From Haloplanus natans DSM 17983 (GTDB taxonomy: Archaea > Halobacteriota > Halobacteria > Halobacteriales > Haloferacaceae): a stretch of DNA of 64,000 nt. Of the stretch, positions 53,384-62,700 are shown piece by piece. The stretch covers positions 1,844,938 through 1,908,937 of the forward strand of contig NZ_KE386573.1 in assembly GCF_000427685.1 (NCBI RefSeq), written 5' to 3'. The notes under the pieces were generated by a model. That model saw only the letters and a list, made by a program, of their open reading frames with translations. It had not been told where the DNA came from and ran no database searches. Every line of letters begins with the position of its first letter. Position 1 is the stretch's first letter. The position numbers were made by a program, and so were the translations under genes.

Positions 53384-54025
53384 TCGGGCCATCACCCTCG
53401 CCTCCGCCTTCCGGAGGTGTTCGGCCGCCGTCCCCGGCGCGACACCCAACGCGTCGGCCACATCCTCGACCGTCCCCGCCCGCGGCGAGTCGTAGTACCC
53501 GCAGTCGACGGCGGCGGCGACGGCCGCTCGTTGTCGGTCGGTGAGCCGAACCGCGTCCGCCCCCGCCCGCCGACGGTACGGGCCGACCGACCGAACGGTC
53601 GCCCGCAAGCCGTCGGGCAGCCCCGAGACGGCCGCGTCGACGTCCGCCGGCGTTCCGACCAGCGTCAGATCGGTCGTCCCGTCGGGGTTGAACGCGACGG
53701 GCGGCACCACGACGAGCGTACCACGAGCGACGGCTTCGATGTAGTTCCGGTCGGCGTCGATCGCGCGGTCACGGACACAGCAGTAGAAGGTGCCCTCGAC
53801 CGCCTCCGTGAGGCTGTACTCCACCGTCGCCGTCCGAGCGTCGAGTTTCGCCCGGAACGGCTCGGGGTCGCCCCGAACCCGGAACACCATCGTGTTCGTC
53901 CCGTCGAGCACCGTGTTCCAGTGCAACAGCGCCGCGCGCTCGATGGCCTCGTGGCGCATCTCGAACGCGTGCATAGGGTGGAGACTCCCCGACTCGTGGT
54001 AGATGCGCAGTTCGACGTATTTCAT
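53372..54025 (-). CDS. Bat-type helix-turn-helix regulator (HTH_10)
   Basis: 217 aa. A haloarchaeal sensor-like N-terminal domain (KYVELRIYHESGSLHPMHAF) precedes a C-terminal HTH_10: LTDRQRAAVAAAVDCGYYDS ... VEDVADALGVAPGTAAEHLR. This family includes the bacterio-opsin activator. No PAS/GAF domain is seen. Start set at 54025 from the TATA element; longer readings are artefacts. Confidence 0.88.
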   Translation of the reverse strand: MKYVELRIYHESGSLHPMHAFEMRHEAIERAALLHWNTVLDGTNTMVFRVRGDPEPFRAKLDARTATVEYSLTEAVEGTFYCCVRDRAIDADRNYIEAVARGTLVVVPPVAFNPDGTTDLTLVGTPADVDAAVSGLPDGLRATVRSVGPYRRRAGADAVRLTDRQRAAVAAAVDCGYYDSPRAGTVEDVADALGVAPGTAAEHLRKAEARVMARLVE

Positions 54026-54044
54026 CGAGTCGACGGTTTCGGCG

Positions 54045-54054
54045 CTTAAATAAA
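54045..54054 (-). promoter_or_regulatory. TATA element of the Bat-type regulator
   Basis: Minus-strand TTTATTTAAG is 20-29 nt upstream of the ATG at 54025, a strong leaderless promoter. Confidence 0.6.
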
Positions 54055-54109
54055 AGCCTCGGGGGTGAGGCAGTTCGGACTCGGGCGCTCGCCGACAAGG
54101 CCACGCCGT

Positions 54110-54697
54110 ATGACACCGACACGACTCGCGTTCGGGGGCGGCCTCCTCGCCGCCGCGGGCGTCTACGGTATCGTCCTCGGAACGCTCCTGACCGACCACG
54201 AGTGGTGGCCGCCCGGCGACCGGACGCCCGCGTACTACGTCCACTGGACGCTCGTGGGCGTCTTCGACCTCTCGCTGATCGCCACCGCAGTGCTGGACTT
54301 CGGCGGGTGGGGCCTCCCACTTCCGGCCGCCGTCGTCGGCGTCGTCCTCGCCTCTCTCGGAACCGCCCTGTTCGTCCGGGGCGCGCGGACGATGCAGTCC
54401 GCGGAGACGATGGGCGTGACCGGCCACCTCCACACTGACGGCCCGTACGCCTACACGCGCAATCCGCAGTACGTCGGCATGATCGTCGGCGTGATGGGGT
54501 TCGCGCTCGCCGTCGATTCGGCGTTCGTGGCCGGCCTCGCCGCCGCCCACGTCGGTTGGGTGTGGCTCCTCCCCCGTGCCGAGGAGCCACACCTTCGCGC
54601 CGAGTTCGGCGACGCCTACGACCGCTACGCCGCCCGCGTCCCACGGTTCGTCGGCATCGCGACGCTCCGCCGCGCCGTCGCCCCTGAAAACAGTTAA
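54110..54697 (+). CDS. Isoprenylcysteine/phospholipid methyltransferase-like membrane protein
   Basis: 195 aa with about five TMs and the ICMT/PEMT motif LHTDGPYAYTRNPQYVGMIV, then EEPHLRAEFGDAYDRYAARV. This family methylates membrane-associated substrates using SAM; the substrate here is unknown. Confidence 0.83.
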   Translation: MTPTRLAFGGGLLAAAGVYGIVLGTLLTDHEWWPPGDRTPAYYVHWTLVGVFDLSLIATAVLDFGGWGLPLPAAVVGVVLASLGTALFVRGARTMQSAETMGVTGHLHTDGPYAYTRNPQYVGMIVGVMGFALAVDSAFVAGLAAAHVGWVWLLPRAEEPHLRAEFGDAYDRYAARVPRFVGIATLRRAVAPENS

Positions 54698-54721
54698 CCG
54701 CCGTCGGGGAGACGATGGCGT

Positions 54722-55111
54722 ATGAACGCGGCGGCGACCATCCGCGAGTACTACGAGGCGCTCCGGCGGGGCGAACCGCTCTATCCCTACTTCGCGGAGC
54801 GCCCGGACGTGGTGAAGTTCGGCGTCGGCGAGCGACTCGTCGGCTACGACGCCGTCGCCGAGGGGCTGCGCGAACAGAGCCGAACGACGGAAGACTGGAC
54901 CGTAGAGAGTCAGGACCTCCGGGTCTCCGAACGCGACGGCTACGCCTACTTTTCCGACTCGGTGTTCCTGTCGTGGACCGACCGCGAGGCCGACCACGAG
55001 TACGCCGTCCCGACGCGGTGGAGCGGGACGATGGAACGCCGTGGGGTGGAGGACGACGAGGTCGAGTGGCTCTTCGTCGGGATGCACGTCAGTACGCCAC
55101 ACGTCGAGTGA
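54722..55111 (+). CDS. SnoaL-like NTF2-fold protein
   Basis: 129 aa. N-terminal helix ATIREYYEALRRGEPLYPYF, then alternating beta segments ending in VEWLFVGMHVS, the pattern of NTF2/SnoaL-like domains. Overlaps the following small gene by 1 nt. Function unknown. Confidence 0.78.
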   Translation: MNAAATIREYYEALRRGEPLYPYFAERPDVVKFGVGERLVGYDAVAEGLREQSRTTEDWTVESQDLRVSERDGYAYFSDSVFLSWTDREADHEYAVPTRWSGTMERRGVEDDEVEWLFVGMHVSTPHVE

Positions 55112-55338
55112 TGGTGGGGCCGAGCCTCAGTGAGGCGGACCGAGCCGTCGCCTCCCGCCGGCTCAAATACGGCTTCGTCGTCCTCATCGGCTGTTCGGGA
55201 GGGCTCGTCGCCCTCGCCGCCGACGCCACGGCCGTGCAGGCACTCGGCGCCGTCGTCGCCGGCCTCCTCGTCGGCGGGGCGCTGCTTTCCTATCTCGGGT
55301 ACGTCGGCCGGCAGTGGCGCGAGAAACGCCGGCGCTAG
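55111..55338 (+). CDS. Small two-TM membrane protein
   Basis: 75 aa with two helices (LKYGFVVLIGCSGGLVALA and AVVAGLLVGGALLSYLGYVG) and a basic tail REKRRR. Coupled to the SnoaL-like gene by the TGATG overlap. No known family recognised. Converges on the metalloprotease gene with a 4-bp overlap. Confidence 0.65.
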   Translation: MVGPSLSEADRAVASRRLKYGFVVLIGCSGGLVALAADATAVQALGAVVAGLLVGGALLSYLGYVGRQWREKRRR

Positions 55339-56297
55339 ATCCGCGCCAACCACCGCTCGGGGTGGTCGAGTTCCGCGTCCGTCGGGAGGTTCTCCGGCCG
55401 CTCCCACACCGCGCTCGCGCCCTCTAGCCCCCGCGCGTCGGCGACGGCCCGGAAGAAGGCCGCCCCGCGTTCGTACTGTCGGCGTTTCAACCCCAGTCCG
55501 AGGAGCCGGCGGGCCAGCCGAGCGACCGGGCCGCCGCCCTGTCGCCGTGCGTCGAGTTTCGCCCGCAAGTCGGCGTAGTCGTCGTCGAACGCCCGGTCCA
55601 TCAGGAGTTCGGCGTACCCCTCGACGGCCGTCATCGCGGTGTCGAGTTCGGCGAAGGCCTCCCGATCCAACTCGCCCGTCGCGAGCGCGTCGACACCGCG
55701 TTCGAGGCGGGTTTCGAGGTGGTCCGAGAGCCACGGGGCGGCGCCGAACTCCGCGGCGTGGGACACCTCGTGGAACGCGATCCATCGCCGGAATCGAGCG
55801 GTGTCCACGGACAGCGTCTCGGCCACGTCGACGATGTTCGGGTGGACGAAATAGAGGGCGTGATCCCGGTCCGCGGGCGCCGCCTCGGCGAGGAGCAGCG
55901 GGTCGTACTGCCCGAGGACGTTCCGGCCGAGGAAGGCGAGCATGAAAGAGAGCGAGCCGGTGTTGACGACGCGGGTGAGGTCGGGAAAGAGCGCGCGCGG
56001 CGCTTCGCGTTCGACGGGCGCCATCACCCGTCGGAAGGTGTCGACGTTGGCGTCGATCCAGTGGTGCCGGTTCTGGATTTCGACCGTCTCCGGCAGGTCG
56101 AACGTGACACCGCCGAGGGCGTGGAGGCGGTCGCGCGCGTCGCGCACGTCGGTCGCGTACCCCTCGCGTTCCGTGTCGCTCAGGTCGAGCGCGCCGGCGT
56201 CCGTGCTGGCTTTGGCCGCCTCTCCGACGGCTGGCCAGTCCACGTAGCCGTCGCCGGAGGCCGTGGTGACGGTCCGGACGCTCCGAAACAGATCCAT
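55335..56297 (-). CDS. Zinc-dependent metalloprotease (DUF2342-like)
   Basis: 320 aa. HEVSH at 176-180 provides a zinc-binding HExxH and Glu226/Glu230 (EGYAELLMD) are candidate third ligands. The N-terminal DLFRSVRTVT and the NIVDVAETLSVD segment fit the DUF2342/'F420-associated' metalloprotease type. Substrate unknown. Confidence 0.82.
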   Translation of the reverse strand: MDLFRSVRTVTTASGDGYVDWPAVGEAAKASTDAGALDLSDTEREGYATDVRDARDRLHALGGVTFDLPETVEIQNRHHWIDANVDTFRRVMAPVEREAPRALFPDLTRVVNTGSLSFMLAFLGRNVLGQYDPLLLAEAAPADRDHALYFVHPNIVDVAETLSVDTARFRRWIAFHEVSHAAEFGAAPWLSDHLETRLERGVDALATGELDREAFAELDTAMTAVEGYAELLMDRAFDDDYADLRAKLDARRQGGGPVARLARRLLGLGLKRRQYERGAAFFRAVADARGLEGASAVWERPENLPTDAELDHPERWLARI

Positions 56298-56364
56298 ACC
56301 AAACCGTGTCGGTACCGACTAAAAACGCTTCCGTGCGCCGCAGTCGTGAAACGGGTCCGTTGCT

Positions 56365-57159
56365 CTAGATGCCCGCCTCGAAGTCGTCGAGTGCGTAGGC
56401 GGGTTCGGCGCCGCGGCGGTCGAGCGTCTCGTTGGCGAGCAGCCAGTAGACGACCGACAGGGCGCGTCGACCCTTGTTGTTCGTCGGGATGACCAGGTCG
56501 ACGTTGCTGAGTTGGTTGTTCGAGTCGCACATGGCGATGACGGGGATGCCGACAGTGATGGCCTCCTTGACCGCCTGCGAGTCGCCGATGGGGTCGGTGA
56601 CGACCACCACGTCCGGCTCGATGTAGCCGTCGTAGTCCGGGTTGGTGAGGGTCCCGGGGATGAACCGTCCCGTCCGGGCGCGGGCGCCGATGGCCTCCGC
56701 GAACTTCTCGGCCGGGAACCGGCCGTACTGGCGCGAGGAGGTCACGAGGATCTGCTCGGGCGCGTAGTTCGCGAGGAAGTCCGCGGCCGTGCGGATGCGC
56801 TTGTCCGTCTGGCTCACGTCCAGTACGTACAGGCCGTCGTCACGGACGCGGTGGATGAACCGCTCCATGTCCTCGGTCTTTTGCTGGGTCCCGATGTGGA
56901 CGCCGGCGCCGAGATAGTCCTCGACCGGGATGAGGAGGTCCGCCTCGTCGTCGGGCATCACGTCGTCGTCGAACGGGGTGGCCTCCTCCTCGGCCTCCAC
57001 GTCTTCGGCTTCTTCTGCCTCTGCCTCGGCCGCCTCCGTGGCCGCCTCGGCGGTCGGTTCCTCAGTGTCCGCGGGCTCGGCGTCTTCGGGAGCGTCGGCC
57101 TCGTCGGCCGCCGCCTCGTCGCCGTCCGGGGTTTCGAGTTCGTTGTCGTTGTCTGTCAT
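56365..57159 (-). CDS. rps2: Ribosomal protein S2
   Basis: 264 aa. The first ~70 residues are an acidic Asp/Glu/Ala extension. The S2 core follows with [26 protein letters not shown] and [15 protein letters not shown]. Last gene of the ribosomal/RNAP cluster; overlaps enolase by 4 nt. Confidence 0.95.
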   Translation of the reverse strand: MTDNDNELETPDGDEAAADEADAPEDAEPADTEEPTAEAATEAAEAEAEEAEDVEAEEEATPFDDDVMPDDEADLLIPVEDYLGAGVHIGTQQKTEDMERFIHRVRDDGLYVLDVSQTDKRIRTAADFLANYAPEQILVTSSRQYGRFPAEKFAEAIGARARTGRFIPGTLTNPDYDGYIEPDVVVVTDPIGDSQAVKEAITVGIPVIAMCDSNNQLSNVDLVIPTNNKGRRALSVVYWLLANETLDRRGAEPAYALDDFEAGI

Positions 57160-58361
57160 ACTGCGTCCTCCGCGATGCGGATGAGTTCGTTGAGTTTGGC
57201 GGTTCGCTCGCCCCCGACCGTCCCCGTCTTGATGAACGGGGCGTCGGCCGCCACGGCGAGGTGTGCGATGGTCGTGTCTTCTGTCTCGCCCGATCGGTGC
57301 GAGACGACGGCCTGTAGGCCGTTCCGGGTCGCGAGCTCTACCGCGTCCACGGCGTCGGAGAGCGTCCCGATCTGGTTAGGCTTGACCAGGATGGCGTTGC
57401 CCGCTCCCTCGTCGATGCCACGTCGCAGGCGCTCGACGTTCGTGACGAACAGGTCGTCGCCACAGAGTATCGTCCGGTCGCCGACCCGGTCGGTCAGATC
57501 GGCGAAGCCGGCGAAGTCGTCCTCGTCGACGGGGTCCTCGACGTACGCGAGGTCGTACTCGGAGACGAGGCCGGCGATGTAGTCGACCTGCTCGTCCGGC
57601 GTCCGCTCGACATCGCCGTAGCGGTACACCCCGTCGTCGGGGTCGTAGAGCTCCGACGCCGCCACGTCGAGGCCGATTCCGACCTCGAAGCCGACGTCGG
57701 CGGCCACGTCGTCGGTCGCCTCCGCGACGAGTTCGAACGCCACTGCGTCCTCGACCGGGGGCGCCCACGCGCCCTCGTCGCCCTTGCCGGCGGCGATGCC
57801 ACGCTCGTCCAACAGGTCGCCGATTCGGTCGTGGACGGCGGCGTTGGCGAAGACGGCTTCGACGACGCTCGGCGCGCCCACGGGCGCGGCCAGGAACTCC
57901 TGGATGTGGGTGGCGTCCGTGGCGTGTTCGCCGCCGCCGACGACGTTCCCGAGCGGAACCGGGAAGTTGTCGCCGCGGAAGGCGCCGCCCAGGTGTTGAT
58001 ACAGCGGCGCACCGAGCACGTCGGCACCGGCCTTCGCGGCCGCCATCGAGATGGCGACGGCGCTGTTGGCGCCGATGGCCGAGAAGTCGTCGGTGCCGTC
58101 CGCGGCGTGCAAGGCGGCGTCGACTTCCCGCTGGTTGCCCGCGTGCACCTCGTCGACCAGTCGCGGGACGGCGTGCTGTCGGGCGGCGGCGATGGCCTCG
58201 CCCGTCGGCAGTTCGATCGCCTCGTACTCGCCGGTCGACGCACCGCTCGGTGCGGCCGCGCGGCCGAAGCCGCCCGACTCGGTCAACACGTCCGCCTCGA
58301 CGGTCGCCGACCCACGCGAGTCGAGGACCCGACGCAGGCTCACCGAGCGAATCAGCGTCAT
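57156..58361 (-). CDS. eno: Enolase
   Basis: 401 aa, slightly short for the family. Signature regions are [15 protein letters not shown], the metal Asp/Glu residues in DPVDEDDF and [17 protein letters not shown], and [18 protein letters not shown]. Converts 2-phosphoglycerate to PEP. Its ATG overlaps the rpoK stop. Confidence 0.95.
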   Translation of the reverse strand: MTLIRSVSLRRVLDSRGSATVEADVLTESGGFGRAAAPSGASTGEYEAIELPTGEAIAAARQHAVPRLVDEVHAGNQREVDAALHAADGTDDFSAIGANSAVAISMAAAKAGADVLGAPLYQHLGGAFRGDNFPVPLGNVVGGGEHATDATHIQEFLAAPVGAPSVVEAVFANAAVHDRIGDLLDERGIAAGKGDEGAWAPPVEDAVAFELVAEATDDVAADVGFEVGIGLDVAASELYDPDDGVYRYGDVERTPDEQVDYIAGLVSEYDLAYVEDPVDEDDFAGFADLTDRVGDRTILCGDDLFVTNVERLRRGIDEGAGNAILVKPNQIGTLSDAVDAVELATRNGLQAVVSHRSGETEDTTIAHLAVAADAPFIKTGTVGGERTAKLNELIRIAEDAV

Positions 58362-58537
58362 TTGCCCTCCCGCCTCACCGTGAAGGGGAGTACACCGGCG
58401 TCGTACTCCTCGGCCGCGACCAGGATCGGTTCGCTCTGCTCCGTCTCGACGAGCACCGGCGCCCCGTAGGACACCTGCAGGGCTCGCGCCCCGAGGATGC
58501 GCGCCTTCTCGTAGCGGTTGTAGCGACCCTGACTCAT
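58358..58537 (-). CDS. rpoK: RNA polymerase subunit K (Rpb6)
   Basis: 59 aa ([20 protein letters not shown] ... ending PFTVRREGK). Archaeal RpoK/Rpb6-type with [19 protein letters not shown]. Overlaps eno and rpoN by 4 nt each. Confidence 0.93.
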   Translation of the reverse strand: MSQGRYNRYEKARILGARALQVSYGAPVLVETEQSEPILVAAEEYDAGVLPFTVRREGK

Positions 58538-58725
58538 TGGTAGGGTGAGACGACGTCCACGAGGTCCTTATGCGAGACGAACATCCGTCGACAGCAGTGC
58601 CGGGTCACGCCCAGGTCGTCGAGCACCTCCGCGGGGTCCTCGCCGTCGTCGAGGCGAGCCTGGTACTCCTCCCAGTGCTCGCCGATGACTTTCCCGCACG
58701 TGAAACACCGGACTGGGATCATCAT
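58534..58725 (-). CDS. rpoN: RNA polymerase subunit N (Rpb10)
   Basis: 63 aa zinc-binding subunit: [11 protein letters not shown] and TRHCCRRMF carry the four cysteines. Two adjacent Met codons open the ORF; the first is used. Confidence 0.95.
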   Translation of the reverse strand: MMIPVRCFTCGKVIGEHWEEYQARLDDGEDPAEVLDDLGVTRHCCRRMFVSHKDLVDVVSPYQ

Positions 58726-58737
58726 GGGTGGATCACC

Positions 58738-59136
58738 TCAGCGGTAGGACTTCTGGTAGCGGGCCCGAGCGCCGGGACCGCCCCACTTCTTGGGTTCGGA
58801 CTGCCGGACGTCGTTGACCAGCAGCGACCGATCGAACTCCATGAACGCGTCGCGGAGTTCGGCATCGTTGTGATGCTGTACCAGCCCGCGAGCGATGGCG
58901 GTCCGGACGGCGTCGGCCTGTCCGGCGAAGCCGCCACCCGAGACGCTCACGTCGATGTCGACGGTGTCCCGAAGCTCCTCGTCGGCGATGCGGAACGGCT
59001 CCAGCATCTTCAGCTTCGCGAGCTCCGGTTCGACCAGTTCGACGGGCTGGGAGTTGATACGCACGCGTCCCTCGCCCTCGCGCACCGTGGCGCGGGCGAC
59101 GGCCGTCTTCTTCTTGCCGCTCGTGTTGGTTACCAT
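58738..59136 (-). CDS. rps9: Ribosomal protein S9
   Basis: 132 aa. [17 protein letters not shown] at the start and the basic C-terminus [14 protein letters not shown] are conserved for S9. The ATG at 59136 overlaps the rpl13 3' end by 7 nt. Confidence 0.95.
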   Translation of the reverse strand: MVTNTSGKKKTAVARATVREGEGRVRINSQPVELVEPELAKLKMLEPFRIADEELRDTVDIDVSVSGGGFAGQADAVRTAIARGLVQHHNDAELRDAFMEFDRSLLVNDVRQSEPKKWGGPGARARYQKSYR

Positions 59137-59567
59137 GTGACGTTCGCACCCAGTTGTTCGGAGACGTCTCCGAGGGAGACGAATTTGATATTCGAGAGGC
59201 GATCCAGCGACGTGCCTTCGAGCACGTCGCCGTCCTCGTCGAAGGGGTTGCCGACGTAGATACGGACGTTCTCGAAGGCCTCGCGGCCCCGCGGCTTCTT
59301 GTAAGGGACCATCCCGCGGACGGCCCGCTTGAAGATGCGGTCCGGACGCTTGGGGTAGTACGGCCCGCTGTCGGAGCCGAGTTCCGCACGCTTGCGGTAG
59401 GTCTCCATCGTCGATTCCTCGTTGCCAGTGATGACCGCGTCCTCGGCGTTGATGACGGCGACCGTCTCGCCACCGAGGGCGCGCTGGGCCACCTCGCTGG
59501 CGACCCGGCCCATGATACAATCACGGGCGTCGACAACCACGTCGGCATCGAACTCTGCGAGACTCAT
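59130..59567 (-). CDS. rpl13: Ribosomal protein L13
   Basis: 145 aa. [19 protein letters not shown] near the N-terminus, [20 protein letters not shown] in the centre. Overlaps rpl18e by 4 nt. Confidence 0.95.
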   Translation of the reverse strand: MSLAEFDADVVVDARDCIMGRVASEVAQRALGGETVAVINAEDAVITGNEESTMETYRKRAELGSDSGPYYPKRPDRIFKRAVRGMVPYKKPRGREAFENVRIYVGNPFDEDGDVLEGTSLDRLSNIKFVSLGDVSEQLGANVTW

Positions 59568-59914
59568 CGAATCACCCGGACGTTGGATCCTTCGGGGTTC
59601 TCCTCGGCGACCCGTGCTAGCTGCTCGGCGTCGCCGACCTGTTCGATCTTCGTGCGCGCCGTCGACGAGAAGTCGACCGCGGCGACCGTTACCTCTTTTT
59701 CGAGCACACCGCTTCCCAGCACCTTGCCGGGTACGACGACGGTCTCGTCCTCGCGGGCATACCGTTCGATCTGCCCGAGGTTGACCTCCGCGTGGGTGCG
59801 CCGTGGCTTCTCCAGGCGGTCCGCGACGTCCTGCCAGACACCGGCACCGGACTCGCGAGACACCGCCTTCAACTCGGCGATGAGACTATTCAGTCTCGGA
59901 TTCGTCTTACTCAT
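59564..59914 (-). CDS. rpl18e: Ribosomal protein L18e
   Basis: 116 aa. It starts [19 protein letters not shown] and has the L18e core [20 protein letters not shown]. First protein gene downstream of the tRNA-Leu. Confidence 0.94.
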   Translation of the reverse strand: MSKTNPRLNSLIAELKAVSRESGAGVWQDVADRLEKPRRTHAEVNLGQIERYAREDETVVVPGKVLGSGVLEKEVTVAAVDFSSTARTKIEQVGDAEQLARVAEENPEGSNVRVIR

Positions 59915-59934
59915 TGTCTTCCTCCAAAAGGGAG

Positions 59935-60019
59935 TGCAGGGAGCAGGATTTGAACCTGCGGACCCCTATGGGACAGCGCCCTGAACGCTGCGCCGTTGGC
60001 CTGACTTGGCTATCCCTGC
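59935..60019 (-). tRNA. tRNA-Leu (CAG)
   Basis: An 85-nt class II tRNA. The acceptor GCAGGGA pairs with TCCCTGC, the anticodon stem is CAGCG/CGCTG with loop TTCAGGG (anticodon CAG), there is a long variable arm, and the T arm contains GGTTCAAAT. No CCA is encoded and no intron is seen. Confidence 0.93.
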
Positions 60020-60148
60020 ACGCATAGCGCAGTATCCGTCGCCCCTTCAAACCACTTTCGGTCCCCATCCCGTGTCGGATCGAGCCGGGGGCGTCGCTCG
60101 CGGCCGCGGCGAGCGTCGGCGTGGGTGGGGTTCGGGGCATCGTGGGGT

Positions 60149-60898
60149 CTAAACGGCGACTTTCGATTCCAGTTCCGCCGCGCGGTCGCCGATGGACTCG
60201 ACGGCGCGCGTGACCAGTTCCTCGACGCTGAACGACCCGTCCGTCTCCACGTGGAAGACGAACGCGCCGGGCACGTCCGTTACCTCGAGTTCCTTGCCGG
60301 GGTATCGCTCGGTGAGGTCGTGGTCGAACTCGCCCGTCGCCACGAGTTCGCCGTCGGCCGTCTCGATGACCCCGCGAAGGATGTTCGGCTCCTGTTCGTC
60401 GAACTCGCCGGCGTCGTCGACGACCTCGACACGCTGGAGGTGACGGTAGCCGACGGCCACGCCGCCCTGATGTTTGGCGTGGTCGCGGCCACGGTCCAGC
60501 ACGGCGTCGGCCTCGAGTTCGATCCGCTGTTGCTCTTTGAGTTCGATGATCGGGATGTTGTCGTCGGCCGGCTGAACCAGCGCGTCGGACGACTCGATGT
60601 CGCCCGAGTAGGCCGTCGCCGGCCCCTCCACGTCCAGCGCCAGCGTCACTTCGTCGCCCACCTCGAAGTCGTCGAGAGGGGTCGAAAGCGGCACCAGTCC
60701 CAGACGGAGGCCGATCATCTCGTCGAACATGACCGACGAGTTCTCGACGAACCGGACGGTGTCGATGGAGAACGTCGGCACGTCGGCGATCATCGCCCGG
60801 CGGATGCCGTTGGCGAAGGCCGGCGTCGCTCCACGGACCAGAAATCGTGCGTTCCGGTCGTCGCGTTCGATGAACTCGATGTCGAAGTCGGCTACCAT
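60149..60898 (-). CDS. rpoD: RNA polymerase subunit D (Rpb3/alpha-like)
   Basis: 249 aa. [38 protein letters not shown] and RLGLVPLST are conserved in archaeal RpoD. No Fe-S-type cysteine cluster is visible, unlike some archaea. Confidence 0.94.
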   Translation of the reverse strand: MVADFDIEFIERDDRNARFLVRGATPAFANGIRRAMIADVPTFSIDTVRFVENSSVMFDEMIGLRLGLVPLSTPLDDFEVGDEVTLALDVEGPATAYSGDIESSDALVQPADDNIPIIELKEQQRIELEADAVLDRGRDHAKHQGGVAVGYRHLQRVEVVDDAGEFDEQEPNILRGVIETADGELVATGEFDHDLTERYPGKELEVTDVPGAFVFHVETDGSFSVEELVTRAVESIGDRAAELESKVAV

Positions 60899-60902
60899 GA
60901 TG

Positions 60903-61292
60903 TTAGAGGCGGCTGTTCTTCGGCGCGCGCGTCCCGTCGTGCGGGATCGGGGTCACGTCCTCGATACGACCGATCTCGAGACCGGCACGGGCCAGCGCCC
61001 GGATCGTCGCCTGGGCACCGGGGCCGGGCGACTTGTTGCCGTTGCCACCGGGGCCACGCACGCGAACGTGCACGCCCTCGACGCCGGCCGCGAGGACTTC
61101 CTCGGCGACCACTTCGGCCATCTGCATCGCCGCGTACGGCGACGCCTCGTCGCGGTTCTGTTTCACGACCGTCCCGCCGCTCGACTTCGCGATCGTCTCC
61201 GCCCCCGTCTGATCCGTGATCGTGATGAGGGTGTTGTTGAACGACGCGTGGACGTGGGCGATACCCCATTTCTCCTCTTCTTCGGCGCTCAT
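60903..61292 (-). CDS. rps11: Ribosomal protein S11
   Basis: 129 aa. [18 protein letters not shown] and the C-terminal [17 protein letters not shown] are the S11 signatures. Overlaps rps4 by 4 nt. Confidence 0.96.
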   Translation of the reverse strand: MSAEEEEKWGIAHVHASFNNTLITITDQTGAETIAKSSGGTVVKQNRDEASPYAAMQMAEVVAEEVLAAGVEGVHVRVRGPGGNGNKSPGPGAQATIRALARAGLEIGRIEDVTPIPHDGTRAPKNSRL

Positions 61293-61816
61293 TCCTGGGC
61301 CTCCGCGCGTTCGGGATGGAGGTCATCGGCGAGCGGACTCGTCTCGTCGAAGGCGACGGACGCCTGCTCGTCGGCCTCCACTTTTTTCGACGGCGTCTGC
61401 ACGCGCGCGCCGTCGACCGTGACGTGTCCGTGCGAGACGAACTGGCGGGCCTGCTGGGGCGTGTGTGCCAGCCCCTTCCGGTAGACGACCGTCTGCAGTC
61501 GCCGTTCGAGCAGGTCCGTCACTTCCAGCGACAGCACGTCGCTGATGTCGTCCTCGCCCCCGAGGATGCCGAGTCGCTGGAGCCGAGCGACGAACTCGCC
61601 GCCCGCGTCCGCGGCAACCTCGACGTCACCCTGTGCGTCGCCGAGCAGTCGCCGCGCCTCGCGGCGCATCTCGCGTAGTTCGGACTGGGCGCGCCAGAGC
61701 TCTTCTTTGTTTTTCAGACCGTAACGCCCGAGGAGATCGGCCTCTTCGGCGATGCGCTCGCCCTGGTACGGGTGGTTCGGGGTCTCGTAGAACTTGGTGT
61801 TCTTGCCGGTGGTCAT
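61289..61816 (-). CDS. rps4: Ribosomal protein S4
   Basis: 175 aa. [20 protein letters not shown], and an S4 RNA-binding domain [20 protein letters not shown]. Acidic tail. Stop is adjacent to rps13 (1-bp offset). Confidence 0.95.
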   Translation of the reverse strand: MTTGKNTKFYETPNHPYQGERIAEEADLLGRYGLKNKEELWRAQSELREMRREARRLLGDAQGDVEVAADAGGEFVARLQRLGILGGEDDISDVLSLEVTDLLERRLQTVVYRKGLAHTPQQARQFVSHGHVTVDGARVQTPSKKVEADEQASVAFDETSPLADDLHPERAEAQE

Positions 61817-62344
61817 CTATCCGTCCTCCTCCTCTTCGGCGGCTTCCTCGGCCATGTCTTCCTTGATCGCCTCGACGTTGACGCCGATGGTGCCTTCGGT
61901 GCGGCCCGTGGACTTCGTCCGCTGGCCGCGCACCTTCTGTCCACGCTTGTGTCGGACGCCACGGTAGGAGTCGATCATCTTCATCCGGTTGATGTCCTGC
62001 GTGCGCGTCTGTCCGAGGTTGGAGCCGACGATGTGGTCGTTCTCGCCGGTGTAGAAGTCGTTTCGCCGGTTGACCATCCACTCGGGGACTTCGTCGGCGA
62101 AGTTCTCCACCGCCTCGATCACGCGGTCGATTTCGTCGTCGCTGAGGCGTCCGAACGTGGCCGTTCGGTCCACGTCGGCCGCGTCGGCGACGATGCGCGC
62201 CGTGCGCTTGCCGATGCCGTTCATGTCGGTGAGGCTCCGCTCGACGGCTTTCGTCCCGTCGAGGTCGGTCTGGCCGATTCGGACGAAGTACCGAAGGTCT
62301 TCGTCGTCATCGGGGGAGCCGTCCTGTGGTTCTTCTGCACTCAT
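61817..62344 (-). CDS. rps13: Ribosomal protein S13
   Basis: 175 aa. After an acidic N-terminus comes LRYFVRIGQTDLDGTKAVE, helix-two-turn-helix GIGKRTARIVADAAD and RGVRHKRGQKVRGQRTKS. ATG 62344 is used; the longer reading overlaps the tRNA-Ser. Confidence 0.95.
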   Translation of the reverse strand: MSAEEPQDGSPDDDEDLRYFVRIGQTDLDGTKAVERSLTDMNGIGKRTARIVADAADVDRTATFGRLSDDEIDRVIEAVENFADEVPEWMVNRRNDFYTGENDHIVGSNLGQTRTQDINRMKMIDSYRGVRHKRGQKVRGQRTKSTGRTEGTIGVNVEAIKEDMAEEAAEEEEDG

Positions 62345-62359
62345 TGGTATGGGTGTGAG

Positions 62360-62444
62360 CGTTGCGGCGGGGATTCGAACCCCGGAGGCTTGACGCCACA
62401 GAGTTAGCAACCCTGCGCCTTGGGCCAGGCTTGGCTACCGCAAC
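62360..62444 (-). tRNA. tRNA-Ser (GCT)
   Basis: An 85-nt class II tRNA. Acceptor GTTGCGG pairs with CCGCAAC, anticodon stem CAGGG/CTCTG with loop TTGCTAA (anticodon GCT), long variable arm, T-loop GGTTCGAAT. It is the first element of the ribosomal transcript, 15 nt before rps13. Confidence 0.93.
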
Positions 62445-62700
62445 ACTCGCGTTCTGTATCGTCGCCCTCACAAATCCACGCGGATTTGTTGGCAGATGAT
62501 TCGCCGTCCGAATCATCGCGCTTGCGGACTCGGGGCCGAGCGCCCCTGCAGCATGCATCCGAAGGAACCCGGGGCCGATACTTAAACATCACGAAAGGCC
62601 GGGGGCGTGCGACCTGCTCCCATACGGACCGTTCGAGTTCGAAGCCGGCACTGGTCGTCAACGGTGGACGGAAGATGCGGTTCGCGTGAAAAACGCCCGC
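62445..62700 (-). other. Leader/promoter region of the tRNA-Ser/ribosomal cluster with two hairpins
   Basis: A TATA-like minus-strand GTTTAAGTATC is at about 62577-62588. Downstream are two perfect hairpins: GATGATTC/GAATCATC (62495-62517) and CAAATCC/GGATTTG (62471-62488). They would fold in the leader before the tRNA. No ORF is convincing here. Confidence 0.5.

Noticed and set aside
53372-55102. 576-codon reading of the Bat-type gene
   Set aside because: The extra N-terminal part is antisense to the methyltransferase-like and SnoaL-like genes; the TATA element and conserved start point to 54025.
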